Positions 27,701 through 35,019 of a DNA stretch of 39,275 nt are shown here, one piece after another. The notes beneath the pieces are model-generated. The model had not been told where the DNA came from. It searched no databases and saw nothing but the letters and a program-made list of their open reading frames with translations. The first letter of the stretch is position 1. Every line of letters starts with the position of its first letter. The position numbers and the translations under genes were made by a program. The stretch is from Fulvimarina sp. (GTDB lineage: Bacteria > Pseudomonadota > Alphaproteobacteria > Rhizobiales > Rhizobiaceae): positions 11,953 through 51,227 of the forward strand of contig PACL01000072.1 in assembly GCA_002700095.1 (NCBI GenBank), in the 5' to 3' direction.

Positions 27701-28249
27701 GTCGGCATGGCGGGTGCCGAACAGAATGGCGAACAGGCCGAGGACGGTGGCGATCAAAAGGGACAGGTCGCCGAACAGCGGCGGCACCTCGAGATTGGGT
27801 CGGTAGTGGAACACGAGGGTGGCGACGCTGGTCGAGATCGCCTTCAGCTGCAGCGAGATGTAGGGAACCGTTCCGACCAGGGCGATGACGGTGGCGAGCG
27901 CCGCCACGGCCGGGCTCTTGCCGTAGCGCGAGCCGATGAAGTCGGCGACGGTGGTGATCTTCTCGGCCTTGGCGTGGCGGACGATTCGCTCGATGAAGCC
28001 CGGCGCGAGGAGGAAGACCAGGATCGGGCCGAGATAGATCGCCAAGAACGCAAATCCCTCGCGCGCGGCGACGCCGACGGAGCCGAGGAAGGTCCAGGAG
28101 GTGCAGTAGACCGCAAGGCTCAGCGCATAGACGGCTGGTCGGCTGGCATTCGCCGGACGGCGAGCCGCCCTGCGATCGCCCCAATAGGCGACGGCGAAGA
28201 GAAGCAACAGATAGACGATCGCCACGAGGGCGATGAGACCGCTATGCAC
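24755..28249 (-). CDS. Hybrid sensor histidine kinase with SLC5 transporter domain (CrbS/MxtR-like)
   Basis: A 1164-residue membrane sensor. Residues 1-500 are a sodium:solute-symporter (SLC5) domain with about thirteen spans (WTFLGSVGVAAREGFAFL, SRYGKSPAVAALATVIALVG). A linker with DLKSTIARYLGTRRTERAF precedes a PAS domain (about 640-755, QVDQGLAIFDGDFCLTFWNR). HisKA has its phospho-His at about 796 (FLAAAGHDILQPLNAARL), HATPase_c its NLVSNAVKY, DSGIGIP and GLGLGLSI motifs, and a C-terminal receiver its phospho-Asp in ALVDYHLDD. Residues 808-827 are a tandem repeat of YVSALEQRHG, encoded by a 30-bp duplication right after the H-box. Start GTG 28249 was chosen from AGGGT eight bases upstream; GTG 28258 is possible. 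Likely partner is the convergent LuxR-type regulator. Homologs respond to acetate. Confidence 0.9.
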   Translation of the reverse strand: MHSGLIALVAIVYLLLLFAVAYWGDRRAARRPANASRPAVYALSLAVYCTSWTFLGSVGVAAREGFAFLAIYLGPILVFLLAPGFIERIVRHAKAEKITTVADFIGSRYGKSPAVAALATVIALVGTVPYISLQLKAISTSVATLVFHYRPNLEVPPLFGDLSLLIATVLGLFAILFGTRHADATEHQDGLVLAVAMESLIKLGAFIAVGVWATFVLFDPQELWRAALASTAVKTAFTTPLAGSFFASLGLSALVILLLPRQFHMTVVENRTRGEIRRARWLFPIYLVAINLFVVPIAAAGLIRLGPQFDADLYVLALPLSSGADLLGLVAFIGGLSAATAMVIVASVALAIMISNDLVLPVLLKRRGRRPGNPGDETRLILNVRRSAILTIVFFGYVYYRFAGDGSGLASIGLLSFAAIAQLAPALLAGLYWKRANARGAMAGLSAGVVLWALTLLAPTLGIAIPLPAGLIGDDGAPVVDPLLLGVVLSLSANLACLVAGSLSRPARPLERIQAAVFVGRDGFAAAPGRRMRINVRVADLKSTIARYLGTRRTERAFTAFARDHQGVLDDEAAADGATINFSEQLLASAIGSASSRLVLSLLFQRHADSSSTALQLLDDATEALQYNRDLLRIALEQVDQGLAIFDGDFCLTFWNRQFRDLVGLTAEFGQVGTPLTAVFDQLLRDGEIDPGEYAASFDQLTRPPAQRQIALARSGRTIEMRVNTMPDGGLVATVSDMTERVRRAVALREINETLEERVRQRTAELTAANRDLAEARRAAEAANLSKTRFLAAAGHDILQPLNAARLYVSALEQRHGYVSALEQRHGRSADADLAGNIGSSLEAVEAIIGAVLDISRLDAGGMEAKLSEFPLQPLLRQIETDLRPLAEEKGLSLRFIATSVAVRSDRNLLRRLIQNLVSNAVKYTRHGKIVVGVRRRGTDRIDLEIADSGIGIPHDKLQTIYEEFVRLDEGSRTASGLGLGLSIVDRIARVLDHPVAARSRHGSGTAFLVGMPLAAPGFGEAAVSASPRAQIGLAVSGAMVLCIDNEPAIRDGMKTLLTGWGCKVEAFASADEAVAALATSGFRPEIALVDYHLDDGGDGLVALAELRRRLDERLFAILVTADRSARVREEALAMGVQVLTKPLKPASLRAAMASALQRQEAAE
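25771..25830 (-). repeat. 30-bp in-frame tandem duplication inside the kinase HisKA domain
   Basis: Two adjacent 30-base units, 25771-25800 and 25801-25830, differ only at three positions (one in the middle, two at the end). Each encodes the ten residues YVSALEQRHG. The near identity in a GC3-rich gene points to a recent slippage duplication, and it is visible in the DNA without any comparison. Confidence 0.95.
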
Positions 28250-28435
28250 GCACGACACCCTCGGCTCGGACGCCGACGATGGTCGGCGGCGTCGGCAGGC
28301 GGGAACTTCGCCACAGGCCCGGCCCCGGCGCAAGGTCGGGTGTCACGCGGGAGTGGGTTGGAAGTTCGACATCTTGCCGCCCGGTGGATCGCGATGATCA
28401 CCAGGGAAAAGACGATCGAGCGAGCGTCGAACGTG

Positions 28436-28744
28436 ATGCCTTCGTGGCGGCTTCAAGGCCGTGATATAGAAAATCATACGAGGATCACCTGGGACGAAAC
28501 GAAGCGCCGGAGCAATCTCGCAAAGCACGGGTTGGACTTCGTCGCGCTGACCATCGCCTTCTTCGAAGGTGCCATCGTTCGACCAGGACGAGAAGGGCGC
28601 CTGCTGGCTTTCGGGCAGTTGGGAAATAAACGGTTCGTCGCAGTGGTGTTCCGCCCCTTCGGCTCCGAAGCCCTCTCAGTGATCAGTATGCGGCCCGCCT
28701 CGCAGAAAGAGACCCGGCTGGCGATGCACAAGGAGGTTCCATGA
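28436..28744 (+). CDS. brnT: BrnT family toxin (start codon doubtful)
   Basis: BrnT toxins are RelE-fold ribonucleases that inhibit translation and are neutralised by BrnA. The family signature is clear: ITWDETKRRSNLAKHGLDF, then a central variable part, then VISMRPASQKETRLAMHKE near the end. From ATG 28436 there are 102 residues, with 14 atypical ones before RITWDE. Most BrnT proteins begin MRITWDE or MKxxWDE. Here the codon at that place is ACG (28475-28477), so the native start may have been lost by an ATG-to-ACG change and the upstream ATG may be only a chance start without a good ribosome binding site. The stop overlaps the antitoxin ATG (ATGA), as normal for brnTA. The reading frame itself is undamaged. 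Confidence 0.72.
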   Translation: MPSWRLQGRDIENHTRITWDETKRRSNLAKHGLDFVALTIAFFEGAIVRPGREGRLLAFGQLGNKRFVAVVFRPFGSEALSVISMRPASQKETRLAMHKEVP

Positions 28745-29052
28745 CAGGCACGACCACGAAGGTCTTCGATCCGAAGCATGCCGCCGCCAACGGCTACACC
28801 GAAGCGGACTGGGACGAGGTGTCCGACAATCCGGAGTGGACCGCCGAAAATATCGCGAATGCCAGACCTTTTGCCGAGGCTCTTCCCGAACTTCAGGCGA
28901 GCATTCAGCGTGGCCAAGGGCCAGCGCCCGATGAAAAGCCGCGCTAGCAGATTTCTCTGCGCCTCGATCCCGATGTCGTTGCCAAATTCAAGGCAACGGG
29001 AAAGGGTTGGCAGTCGCGGATCAACGAGATCCTGAAAAAGGCCAAGGTCTAG
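28741..29052 (+). pseudogene. brnA: BrnA family antitoxin interrupted by in-frame TAG
   Basis: BrnA binds BrnT and represses the brnTA promoter through a C-terminal ribbon-helix-helix-like domain. The frame starts at ATG 28741 behind a perfect AAGGAGG and reads 68 residues (YTEADWDEVSDNPEWTAENI, then FAEALPELQASI) to TAG at 28945-28947. The same frame continues directly with QISLRLDPDVVAKFKATGKG and WQSRINEILKKAKV to TAG 29050-29052, the expected BrnA C-terminus. One codon is therefore changed to amber (AAG or CAG would fit), removing the DNA-binding part. Both halves are otherwise well conserved, so the lesion is recent. A sequencing error or amber readthrough are the alternatives. Confidence 0.8.
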
Positions 29053-29171
29053 CCGGGATGTCACGGCCCCGCCTCCGACTCACCCGGGCAATTGACGGTC
29101 CCCCCGCTGGCGATTGACTTCGCAGCCCCCATGGCCGATTTCCGGACGAAATGGATCGTTGGAGGAATGGC

Positions 29172-31343
29172 ATGCCAGACATGATTGAGGTTGACGGCCT
29201 GAAGGTCGCGGACGAGCTGAAGCGCTTCATCGACGAGGAGGCCCTGCCGGGCACGGGCCTCGAGCCGGATGCGTTCTGGTCGGCATTCTCGGACATCCTC
29301 AACTCGATGGCGCCCCGCAATCGCTCGCTGCTCGCCGAACGCGAGCGCCTGCAGACGGCGATAGACGACTGGCATCTGCAGCGCCGCGGCAAGACGATCG
29401 ACATGAAGGAGTACCAGGCCTTCCTGCGCGAGATCGGCTACATCGTTCCCGAGGGGCCGGACTTCCGCATCGAGACCGAGAACGTCGATCCGGAGATCGC
29501 GCTGGTCCCCGGGCCGCAGCTCGTCGTGCCGCTGATGAACGCGCGCTATACGCTGAACGCGGCGAATGCCCGCTGGGGCTCGCTCTACGACGCTCTCTAC
29601 GGCACCGATGCGATGGGCGACGCGCCCGAGGGATCCGGCTACGACCGGGCCCGCGGCGCCCGCGTCGTCTCCTGGGCGAAGGGCTTCCTCGACGGCGTCG
29701 CGCCCCTCGACCGGATCTCCCATATCGATGTCGAGGCCTATTCGGTCGACGGCGGGACGCTGCTCGCCAGCTATGGCGACGGCAAGAAGGCGCGGCTGAA
29801 GAACCCGCTGGCCTTTGCCGGTTGTCGCGGCGAGGCGGCGGCGCCGTCGGCGGTGCTGTTCAAGCACAACGGTCTGCATGTCGAAGTCTCCGTCGACGCC
29901 AGCCACCGCATCGGCAAGAACGACCGGGCCAAGGTCGCCGACGTCCTGATCGAATCGGCCGTCTCGACGATCTGCGACTGCGAGGACTCGATCGCCGCCG
30001 TCGACGCCGAGGACAAGACCGCCGTCTACCGCAACTGGCTCGGCCTGATGCGGGGCGACCTGTCCGAGAGCTTCCAGAAGGGCGGCGAGACGGTCACCCG
30101 GCGGCTCAATCCGGACCGCGACTACCAGAGCCCCGGCGGCACGACCTTCACCGTGCCCGGCCGCTCGCTCCTGCTGATCCGCAATGTCGGCCACCTGATG
30201 ACCAATTCGGCCATCCTGCTTCAGGACGGCTCGGAGGCCCCCGAGGGCATCATGGACGCGATGATCACCGCGATGATCGCGATCCACGACCTGAAGAAGG
30301 CTGGCGGCATCCGCAATTCGCGGGCCCGCTCGGTCTACATCGTCAAGCCGAAGATGCACGGGCCGGAGGAGGTCGCCTTCGCAAGCGAGATCTTCGCCCG
30401 CGTCGAGGATGCGCTGGGCCTCGACCGCGACACGCTGAAGATGGGCATCATGGACGAGGAGCGCCGCACCACGGTGAACCTCAGGGAGTGCATCCGCGCG
30501 GCGAAGCACCGGGTCTTCTTCATCAACACCGGCTTCCTCGATCGCACCGGCGACGAGATTCACACCTCGATGGAAGCCGGCCCGATGGTCCGCAAGACCG
30601 TCATGAAGGACCGGACCTGGATCGCCGCCTATGAGGACTGGAACGTCGATGTCGGCCTTGCCTGCGGGTTTCGGGGCAAGGCACAGATCGGCAAGGGGAT
30701 GTGGGCGGCCCCGGCCAAGATGCATGACATGCTCGCCCAGAAGGTCGGCCATCCGCAGGCCGGGGCCAACTGCGCCTGGGTGCCGAGCCCGACGGCGGTG
30801 ACGCTGCACGCCACCCACTATCATCGCGTCGATGTCCTCGCCTGGCAGGAATCGATCGCTGCGCGCGGCCGGCGGGCGCTGCTCGCCGACCTCCTGACCA
30901 TCCCGCTGGCCAACCGCGCCAACTGGCCGGAGGAGCAGATCAAGGCCGAGATCCGCAACAACGCGCAAGGGATCCTCGGCTATGTCGTGCGCTGGATCGA
31001 CCAGGGCATCGGCTGCTCCACCGTGCCCGACATCAACGACGTCGGCCTGATGGAGGACCGCGCCACCTGCCGGATCTCGTCCCAGCATCTCGCTAACTGG
31101 CTGCATCACGGCGTCGTCTCGAAGGACGAGGTGATGGAAGCGATGAAGGAGATGGCGGCCAAGGTCGACGCGCAGAACGCCGGCGATCCGAACTATGAGC
31201 CGATGGCCGGCAACTTCGACGGCTCGATCGCCTTCAAGGCGGCCTGCGACCTGGTGTTCGAGGGGCGCCAGCAGCCCTCCGGCTACACCGAGCCGGTCCT
31301 GCATCGTCGCCGCATCGAGAAGAAGGCCGCGCGCAGCCGCTAG
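29172..31343 (+). CDS. glcB: Malate synthase G
   Basis: This enzyme condenses glyoxylate and acetyl-CoA to malate, the second step of the glyoxylate shunt and the exit of glycolate use. From ATG 29172, behind GGAGGA, it has 723 residues, the normal length of the G isoform. Family blocks are seen throughout: [20 protein letters not shown] near 130, the IEDCEDS-like [17 protein letters not shown] near 265, [16 protein letters not shown] near 330, the [13 protein letters not shown] segment near 395, [16 protein letters not shown] near 430 and [20 protein letters not shown] near 455. A strong terminator follows. ATG 29151 is in frame but has no ribosome binding site. It lies close to an acetate-type sensor kinase. 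Confidence 0.97.
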   Translation: MPDMIEVDGLKVADELKRFIDEEALPGTGLEPDAFWSAFSDILNSMAPRNRSLLAERERLQTAIDDWHLQRRGKTIDMKEYQAFLREIGYIVPEGPDFRIETENVDPEIALVPGPQLVVPLMNARYTLNAANARWGSLYDALYGTDAMGDAPEGSGYDRARGARVVSWAKGFLDGVAPLDRISHIDVEAYSVDGGTLLASYGDGKKARLKNPLAFAGCRGEAAAPSAVLFKHNGLHVEVSVDASHRIGKNDRAKVADVLIESAVSTICDCEDSIAAVDAEDKTAVYRNWLGLMRGDLSESFQKGGETVTRRLNPDRDYQSPGGTTFTVPGRSLLLIRNVGHLMTNSAILLQDGSEAPEGIMDAMITAMIAIHDLKKAGGIRNSRARSVYIVKPKMHGPEEVAFASEIFARVEDALGLDRDTLKMGIMDEERRTTVNLRECIRAAKHRVFFINTGFLDRTGDEIHTSMEAGPMVRKTVMKDRTWIAAYEDWNVDVGLACGFRGKAQIGKGMWAAPAKMHDMLAQKVGHPQAGANCAWVPSPTAVTLHATHYHRVDVLAWQESIAARGRRALLADLLTIPLANRANWPEEQIKAEIRNNAQGILGYVVRWIDQGIGCSTVPDINDVGLMEDRATCRISSQHLANWLHHGVVSKDEVMEAMKEMAAKVDAQNAGDPNYEPMAGNFDGSIAFKAACDLVFEGRQQPSGYTEPVLHRRRIEKKAARSR

Positions 31344-31382
31344 ACCGCCGGCCTGCCGGCGCAAGAGCAGGCGAATCAAGTC

Positions 31383-31422
31383 AAGCAGCCACTACCCTCA
31401 AATGGGGTGGCTGCTTTTTTCT
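31383..31422 (+). terminator. Rho-independent terminator of glcB
   Basis: AAGCAGCCAC (31383-31392) pairs perfectly with GTGGCTGCTT (31407-31416); an inner CCC/GGG extends the stem past a TA bulge around a TCAAAT loop, and a run of six T follows (31415-31420). It begins 40 bases after the malate synthase stop. This is the clearest intrinsic terminator in the window. Confidence 0.92.
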
Positions 31423-31502
31423 TGGCCGTATGTCACGGTTAACCGCGGCATCGAGACGGCAGATAGTTGCGCGATAAAGCTACCATTCTGGATCAACTTT
31501 GT

Positions 31503-31527
31503 TATCCTTTGGATATGATGTGTCATA
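31503..31527. promoter_or_regulatory. Overlapping palindromes, candidate MarR operator
   Basis: TATCC-TTT-GGATA (31503-31515) overlaps TATGA-TGTG-TCATA (31514-31527). Both have perfect 5-bp arms and they lie in the AT-rich 31430-31667 interval upstream of a MarR-family gene. MarR regulators usually bind palindromes near their own promoter, so this is the best candidate operator in the interval. No experiment or comparison supports it here. Confidence 0.45.
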
Positions 31528-31667
31528 ACGACGCACTGACCCACTTCATCAGTTTGATATCGATGCATTTAGAATGCCCATGTGTATGGTCGAATAGTGT
31601 GCAGCGGGTTGGGAACGGTCGCCAGTCACAGCGCGCCAGTTCAAGCCGAACGACTGAAGGTCAACAG

Positions 31668-32186
31668 ATGCCGGAACTCATTGCCAGCAACTCTCTCGGT
31701 TTCCTTCTCGTGGACGTCGCCCGTCTGTTCCGTCAGGAATTCGAACGGGCCGTTGTGGAAGCGGGAATGTCTTTGACACCGGGGGAAATCCGCGCGTTGC
31801 TCTATGTCTGGCGCTTCGAGGGCTCGCGGCAGGCGGTCCTCGCCGAGCGCATGGGCGTCGAGCCGATGACGATGTCCGCCTATCTGGACCGGCTCGAGAG
31901 CCGCGACCTCGTGGAGCGCAAGGTCGACAAGAACGATCGCCGCGCCAAGGTCGTGACGACCACCGCGGCGGCGGCGGCCGTCTTCGAGGAGATCCGGCCC
32001 CTGGCAACGGCCATGTACGACCGCCTCGTCACGGGCTTCAGCGAGGAGGAGCGGGACGTCGTGCAACAGCTGCTGACCCGGATCCGGCTGAACCTCACCA
32101 CCGATCCGCAGATCGTCGGCGAGCCCCCGATCATGCCGGCTGTCGGCAAGGGGCGCTCGAGCGAAACCCTCTATCGGACCGCCTGA
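31668..32186 (+). CDS. MarR family transcriptional regulator
   Basis: A 172-residue winged-helix regulator from ATG 31668, eight bases after GAAGG. Residues 15-45 form the N-terminal dimerisation helix (VARLFRQEFERAVVEAG). The winged helix spans about 48-115, with RQAVLAERMGVEPMTMSAYL as recognition region and LVERKVDKNDRRAKVV as the wing, where the D-x-R motif is typical of MarR. The C-terminal helices include FSEEERDVVQQLLTRIR. MarR proteins are ligand-released repressors, often of drug efflux genes. The next gene, 188 bases on and on the same strand, is a Bcr/CflA-type exporter, its likely target. The frame stays open upstream to 31467 but lacks a start site. Confidence 0.92.
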   Translation: MPELIASNSLGFLLVDVARLFRQEFERAVVEAGMSLTPGEIRALLYVWRFEGSRQAVLAERMGVEPMTMSAYLDRLESRDLVERKVDKNDRRAKVVTTTAAAAAVFEEIRPLATAMYDRLVTGFSEEERDVVQQLLTRIRLNLTTDPQIVGEPPIMPAVGKGRSSETLYRTA

Positions 32187-32374
32187 ACGACCGAAACGCC
32201 AATCGGCCATCGCCCCGGCTCCGAGTCTGGCGGCGTCGAATTCAAGACGTTGTCCCGTTGCACCTTGCGGCGGCGGGAGATGGTTCTAAGAAAGGGTGAT
32301 CAGCGCCACCTCGCGTCACGGATGCCCTTTTGACTTCCTCCCCTTTGGCCGGCTCCCCTTCGACCGGACGTCCC

Positions 32375-33634
32375 ATGTCGGAGCGGCGCATCAGCCTGAT
32401 CGGTGGCTGCCTCGTCGCCATCGGCCCGATCTCCCTGGCGCTCTATACTCCGGCAATGCCGACGCTGGTCGCGGCCTTCGACACGTCGGAGGCTCTTGTG
32501 AAGCTGTCGCTGGCAGTCTATTTCGCCGGCTTCGCCTTCACCCAGCTGGTCTGCGGCCCGCTCTCCGATGCCTATGGTCGGCGGATCACGACCATTGCCT
32601 TCATGGTCATCTATCTCGCCGGCTCCATCTTGGCGGTGTTCGCACCGACCATCGAGCTCGTCGTGTGGGCGCGGCTGCTGCAGGGCATTGGCGCGTCCGT
32701 CGGGGTCGCCACGGCACGCGCCATCGTGCGCGACCAGTTCACCGGCGAGACCTCGTCGCGCATCATGAACACGATCGGGATCATCCTGGCGATCGGTCCA
32801 GCGGTGTCGCCCACCATCGGCGGCCTGATGCTGGACCTCGCCGGATGGCATTCGCTGTTTCTCATGATGGCGGGCTTCGGTCTGGCGCTGATCGGCGTGA
32901 CCATCGGCCTGATGCGCGAGACGATTGTACCCGACCCGTCGCGGATCCGGCCGAAGGCGATCCTTGCGGCTTACCGGGAACTGGCCACCAATCGCCATTT
33001 CCTTGCCACCAGTCTCACCGTCGCTGGTTCCGTCGGGGCTCTCTACACGCTGGCCACAGTGCTGCCCTTCGTCCTCATCGACGTCGCCGGCCTGACGCCG
33101 ACCGAATACGGTATCGGCATGCTCGCCCAGTCGGGCAGCTTCCTCTGCGGCTCCATCGCAGCGCGGTTCCTGATGGCGCGCTTCGGCGCCTACCGGCTGG
33201 TTCCGGTCGGCCTCGGCCTGATCGGGGTCGGCGCTGCGGCGATGGCCGTGTCGATCCAGATCCTGCCGGTCAGCTACGTCTCGATCATGGGGCCGGTGGG
33301 GTTCTATGCTTTCGGGATCGCCCTGGTGATGCCCGCCATGACCACCGCCTCGCTGGCACCGTTCCCGCACATGGCGGGGGCGGCCGCGGCCATGATGGGC
33401 TTCATCCAGATGGGCTCGGGCCTCTTGGGCGGCGCCATCTGCGCGCTGATCGGCGAGCCGGTGCTGGCGACGCAGATCGTCATTCCCTGCCTCGGTCTCC
33501 TCGCGATCGTTTCCTATCGCGTCTATCGCAGCCATCCCCATCTCGCCGAACCCCAGCCCCTGGCGCAGGTCCCGGCGCCGCCGATGCCGCGCGAAGGCCG
33601 GGGCAGGGGGAATGACGACATCGAGCGGCCGTGA
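32375..33634 (+). CDS. MFS multidrug efflux transporter, Bcr/CflA type
   Basis: A 419-residue, twelve-span proton-driven exporter of the drug:H+ antiporter-1 group. Features are the start RRISLIGGCLVAIGPISLAL, the PAMPTLVAAFDTS segment before span 2, the loop motif A as GPLSDAYGRR (after span 2), and motif C-like GIILAIGPAVSPTIGGLML in span 5. Bcr/CflA proteins export bicyclomycin, sulfonamides or other compounds. The start is taken as ATG 32375; TTG 32330 in frame would add 15 residues without a better ribosome binding site. It sits directly after a MarR regulator, fitting inducible efflux. The C-terminal 40 residues are Pro-rich and charged. Confidence 0.9.
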   Translation: MSERRISLIGGCLVAIGPISLALYTPAMPTLVAAFDTSEALVKLSLAVYFAGFAFTQLVCGPLSDAYGRRITTIAFMVIYLAGSILAVFAPTIELVVWARLLQGIGASVGVATARAIVRDQFTGETSSRIMNTIGIILAIGPAVSPTIGGLMLDLAGWHSLFLMMAGFGLALIGVTIGLMRETIVPDPSRIRPKAILAAYRELATNRHFLATSLTVAGSVGALYTLATVLPFVLIDVAGLTPTEYGIGMLAQSGSFLCGSIAARFLMARFGAYRLVPVGLGLIGVGAAAMAVSIQILPVSYVSIMGPVGFYAFGIALVMPAMTTASLAPFPHMAGAAAAMMGFIQMGSGLLGGAICALIGEPVLATQIVIPCLGLLAIVSYRVYRSHPHLAEPQPLAQVPAPPMPREGRGRGNDDIERP

Positions 33635-33727
33635 GCGAGGTCGCGCTTCCTTTCGGAAGCGGTTACACGTCGCGCGGCCTCCCGACAGGCGAGGCGGGAA
33701 TGTGTAACGATCCGGCCGGAGCATGCC

Positions 33728-34825
33728 ATGACTTTTACCCCACTCCGCCTGCGAATCCTGGTGCTCTTCGGGGGACGCTCGGCCGAACACGAGGTCTCGA
33801 TCCGCTCGGCGACCAACGTGATGGCGGCCCTCGATCCCGCCCGCTACGAACCGCTGCCGGTGTTCGTGACGCGGGACGGACGCTGGTTGCTGGCGAGCTT
33901 CGAGAACGGCGTGCTTGCGACCCCCGATGCGGGGACGCAGTTGTGCCTCGTGCCGGGCGGGCGGGGACAGGTGGTCGGCATCGCCGAGGATGGCGGCATG
34001 CGGCTCCTGCCGGCGATCGACGTGGCGTTTCCGGTGCTGCACGGCCTGCCCGGCGAGGACGGCGCGGTCCAGGGCCTCTGCGAGGTCGCGATGGTGCCGC
34101 TCGCCGGCTGCGGCATCCTCGGATCGGCGACGGCCCTCGACAAGGACATCGCCAAGCGGCTCCTGCGCGATGCCGGGATCCCGGTGGCGCGGTCCGTGAC
34201 CATCCGGACCGGCGCGGTGCCGGACTTCGCGACGCTCGAGGCCGAGCTCGGCCTGCCGATCTTCCTCAAGCCGGCGCGGCAGGGATCCTCGGTCGGCGTG
34301 AGCAAGGTGACGACTGCCGAGGAGTTTGCCGTCGCGCTGGAACAAGGCTTCCGCCACGACGCCAATCTCCTGGCCGAGGAATTCGTCGCCGGTCGCGAAA
34401 TCGAGTTCGCCGTGCTGGAGGCACCGGACGGCAGCCTGTTCGTTTCGCGGGCAGGCGAGATCGTCCCCGCCGACGTCCATGGCTTCTACAGCTACGACGC
34501 CAAATACGTCGACGCCGACGGCGCGGCGCTGATCGTTCCCGCCGAGCTGCCGCCGGAGGTCGAGGCCAAACTGAGGGACCTGGCGGCGGATGCCTTTCGC
34601 GCCCTCGGCTGCGACGCCATGGCGAGGGTGGACTTCTTCCTGACCGAAGACATGCAGCCTCTGGTCAACGAGCTGAACACCATCCCCGGTTTCACCGACA
34701 TCAGCATGTACGCCAAGGTGATGGCGGCGAGCGGCGTGCCCTATGCCGAGGTGATCGACCGGCTCGTCGAACATGGCCTGCAGCGCGCCGGGCAGGCGAT
34801 CGGCGAGGCGCCGGACCGGACCTGA
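33728..34825 (+). CDS. ddl: D-alanine--D-alanine ligase
   Basis: Ddl joins two D-alanines with ATP to give the dipeptide that ends the peptidoglycan stem. The protein has 365 residues, the DdlA-like length. Visible motifs are VLFGGRSAEHEVSIRSA at the N-terminus, PVLHGLPGEDGAVQGLCEV (residues about 102-120, pattern 1), KPARQGSSVGVSKV in the ATP-grasp domain, the omega-loop GFYSYDAKYVD, and ARVDFFLTEDMQPLVNELNT followed by PGFTDISMYAK (pattern 2). The ATG at 33728 follows GGAGCATGCC. It is a stand-alone copy, not in a mur/fts cluster, so another ddlB may exist elsewhere in the genome. Confidence 0.95.
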   Translation: MTFTPLRLRILVLFGGRSAEHEVSIRSATNVMAALDPARYEPLPVFVTRDGRWLLASFENGVLATPDAGTQLCLVPGGRGQVVGIAEDGGMRLLPAIDVAFPVLHGLPGEDGAVQGLCEVAMVPLAGCGILGSATALDKDIAKRLLRDAGIPVARSVTIRTGAVPDFATLEAELGLPIFLKPARQGSSVGVSKVTTAEEFAVALEQGFRHDANLLAEEFVAGREIEFAVLEAPDGSLFVSRAGEIVPADVHGFYSYDAKYVDADGAALIVPAELPPEVEAKLRDLAADAFRALGCDAMARVDFFLTEDMQPLVNELNTIPGFTDISMYAKVMAASGVPYAEVIDRLVEHGLQRAGQAIGEAPDRT

Positions 34826-35019
34826 TCCCGCCGCGCGTCGGCGCCGAGGATCGGCGATGCGGCACACCGTCCCCCTCGGATCGCGACCCGCAGGGCCTAT
34901 CTAGCCGTATTGCGTCAGGGAGTGACGCAGGCCGGGGTGCACGAGACTTCGCCGCTGGTCGGGGATGGTCCGGCGGCACGCCGCTCCGCCGCTTTGAATG
35001 ACATGGGAGGAATGCCACG

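Noticed and set aside
24701..28744. Very long plus-strand open frame opposite the hybrid kinase
   Set aside because: Its product is repetitive, rich in Arg, Asp, Gly and Glu and lacks domains until its last 100 codons, which are the real BrnT toxin. The rest is an antisense shadow caused by high GC3 bias of the kinase gene.
31467..31667. N-terminal extension of the MarR regulator
   Set aside because: It would translate the AT-rich promoter and palindromes, and ATG 31668 has a better ribosome binding site and a standard MarR N-terminus.
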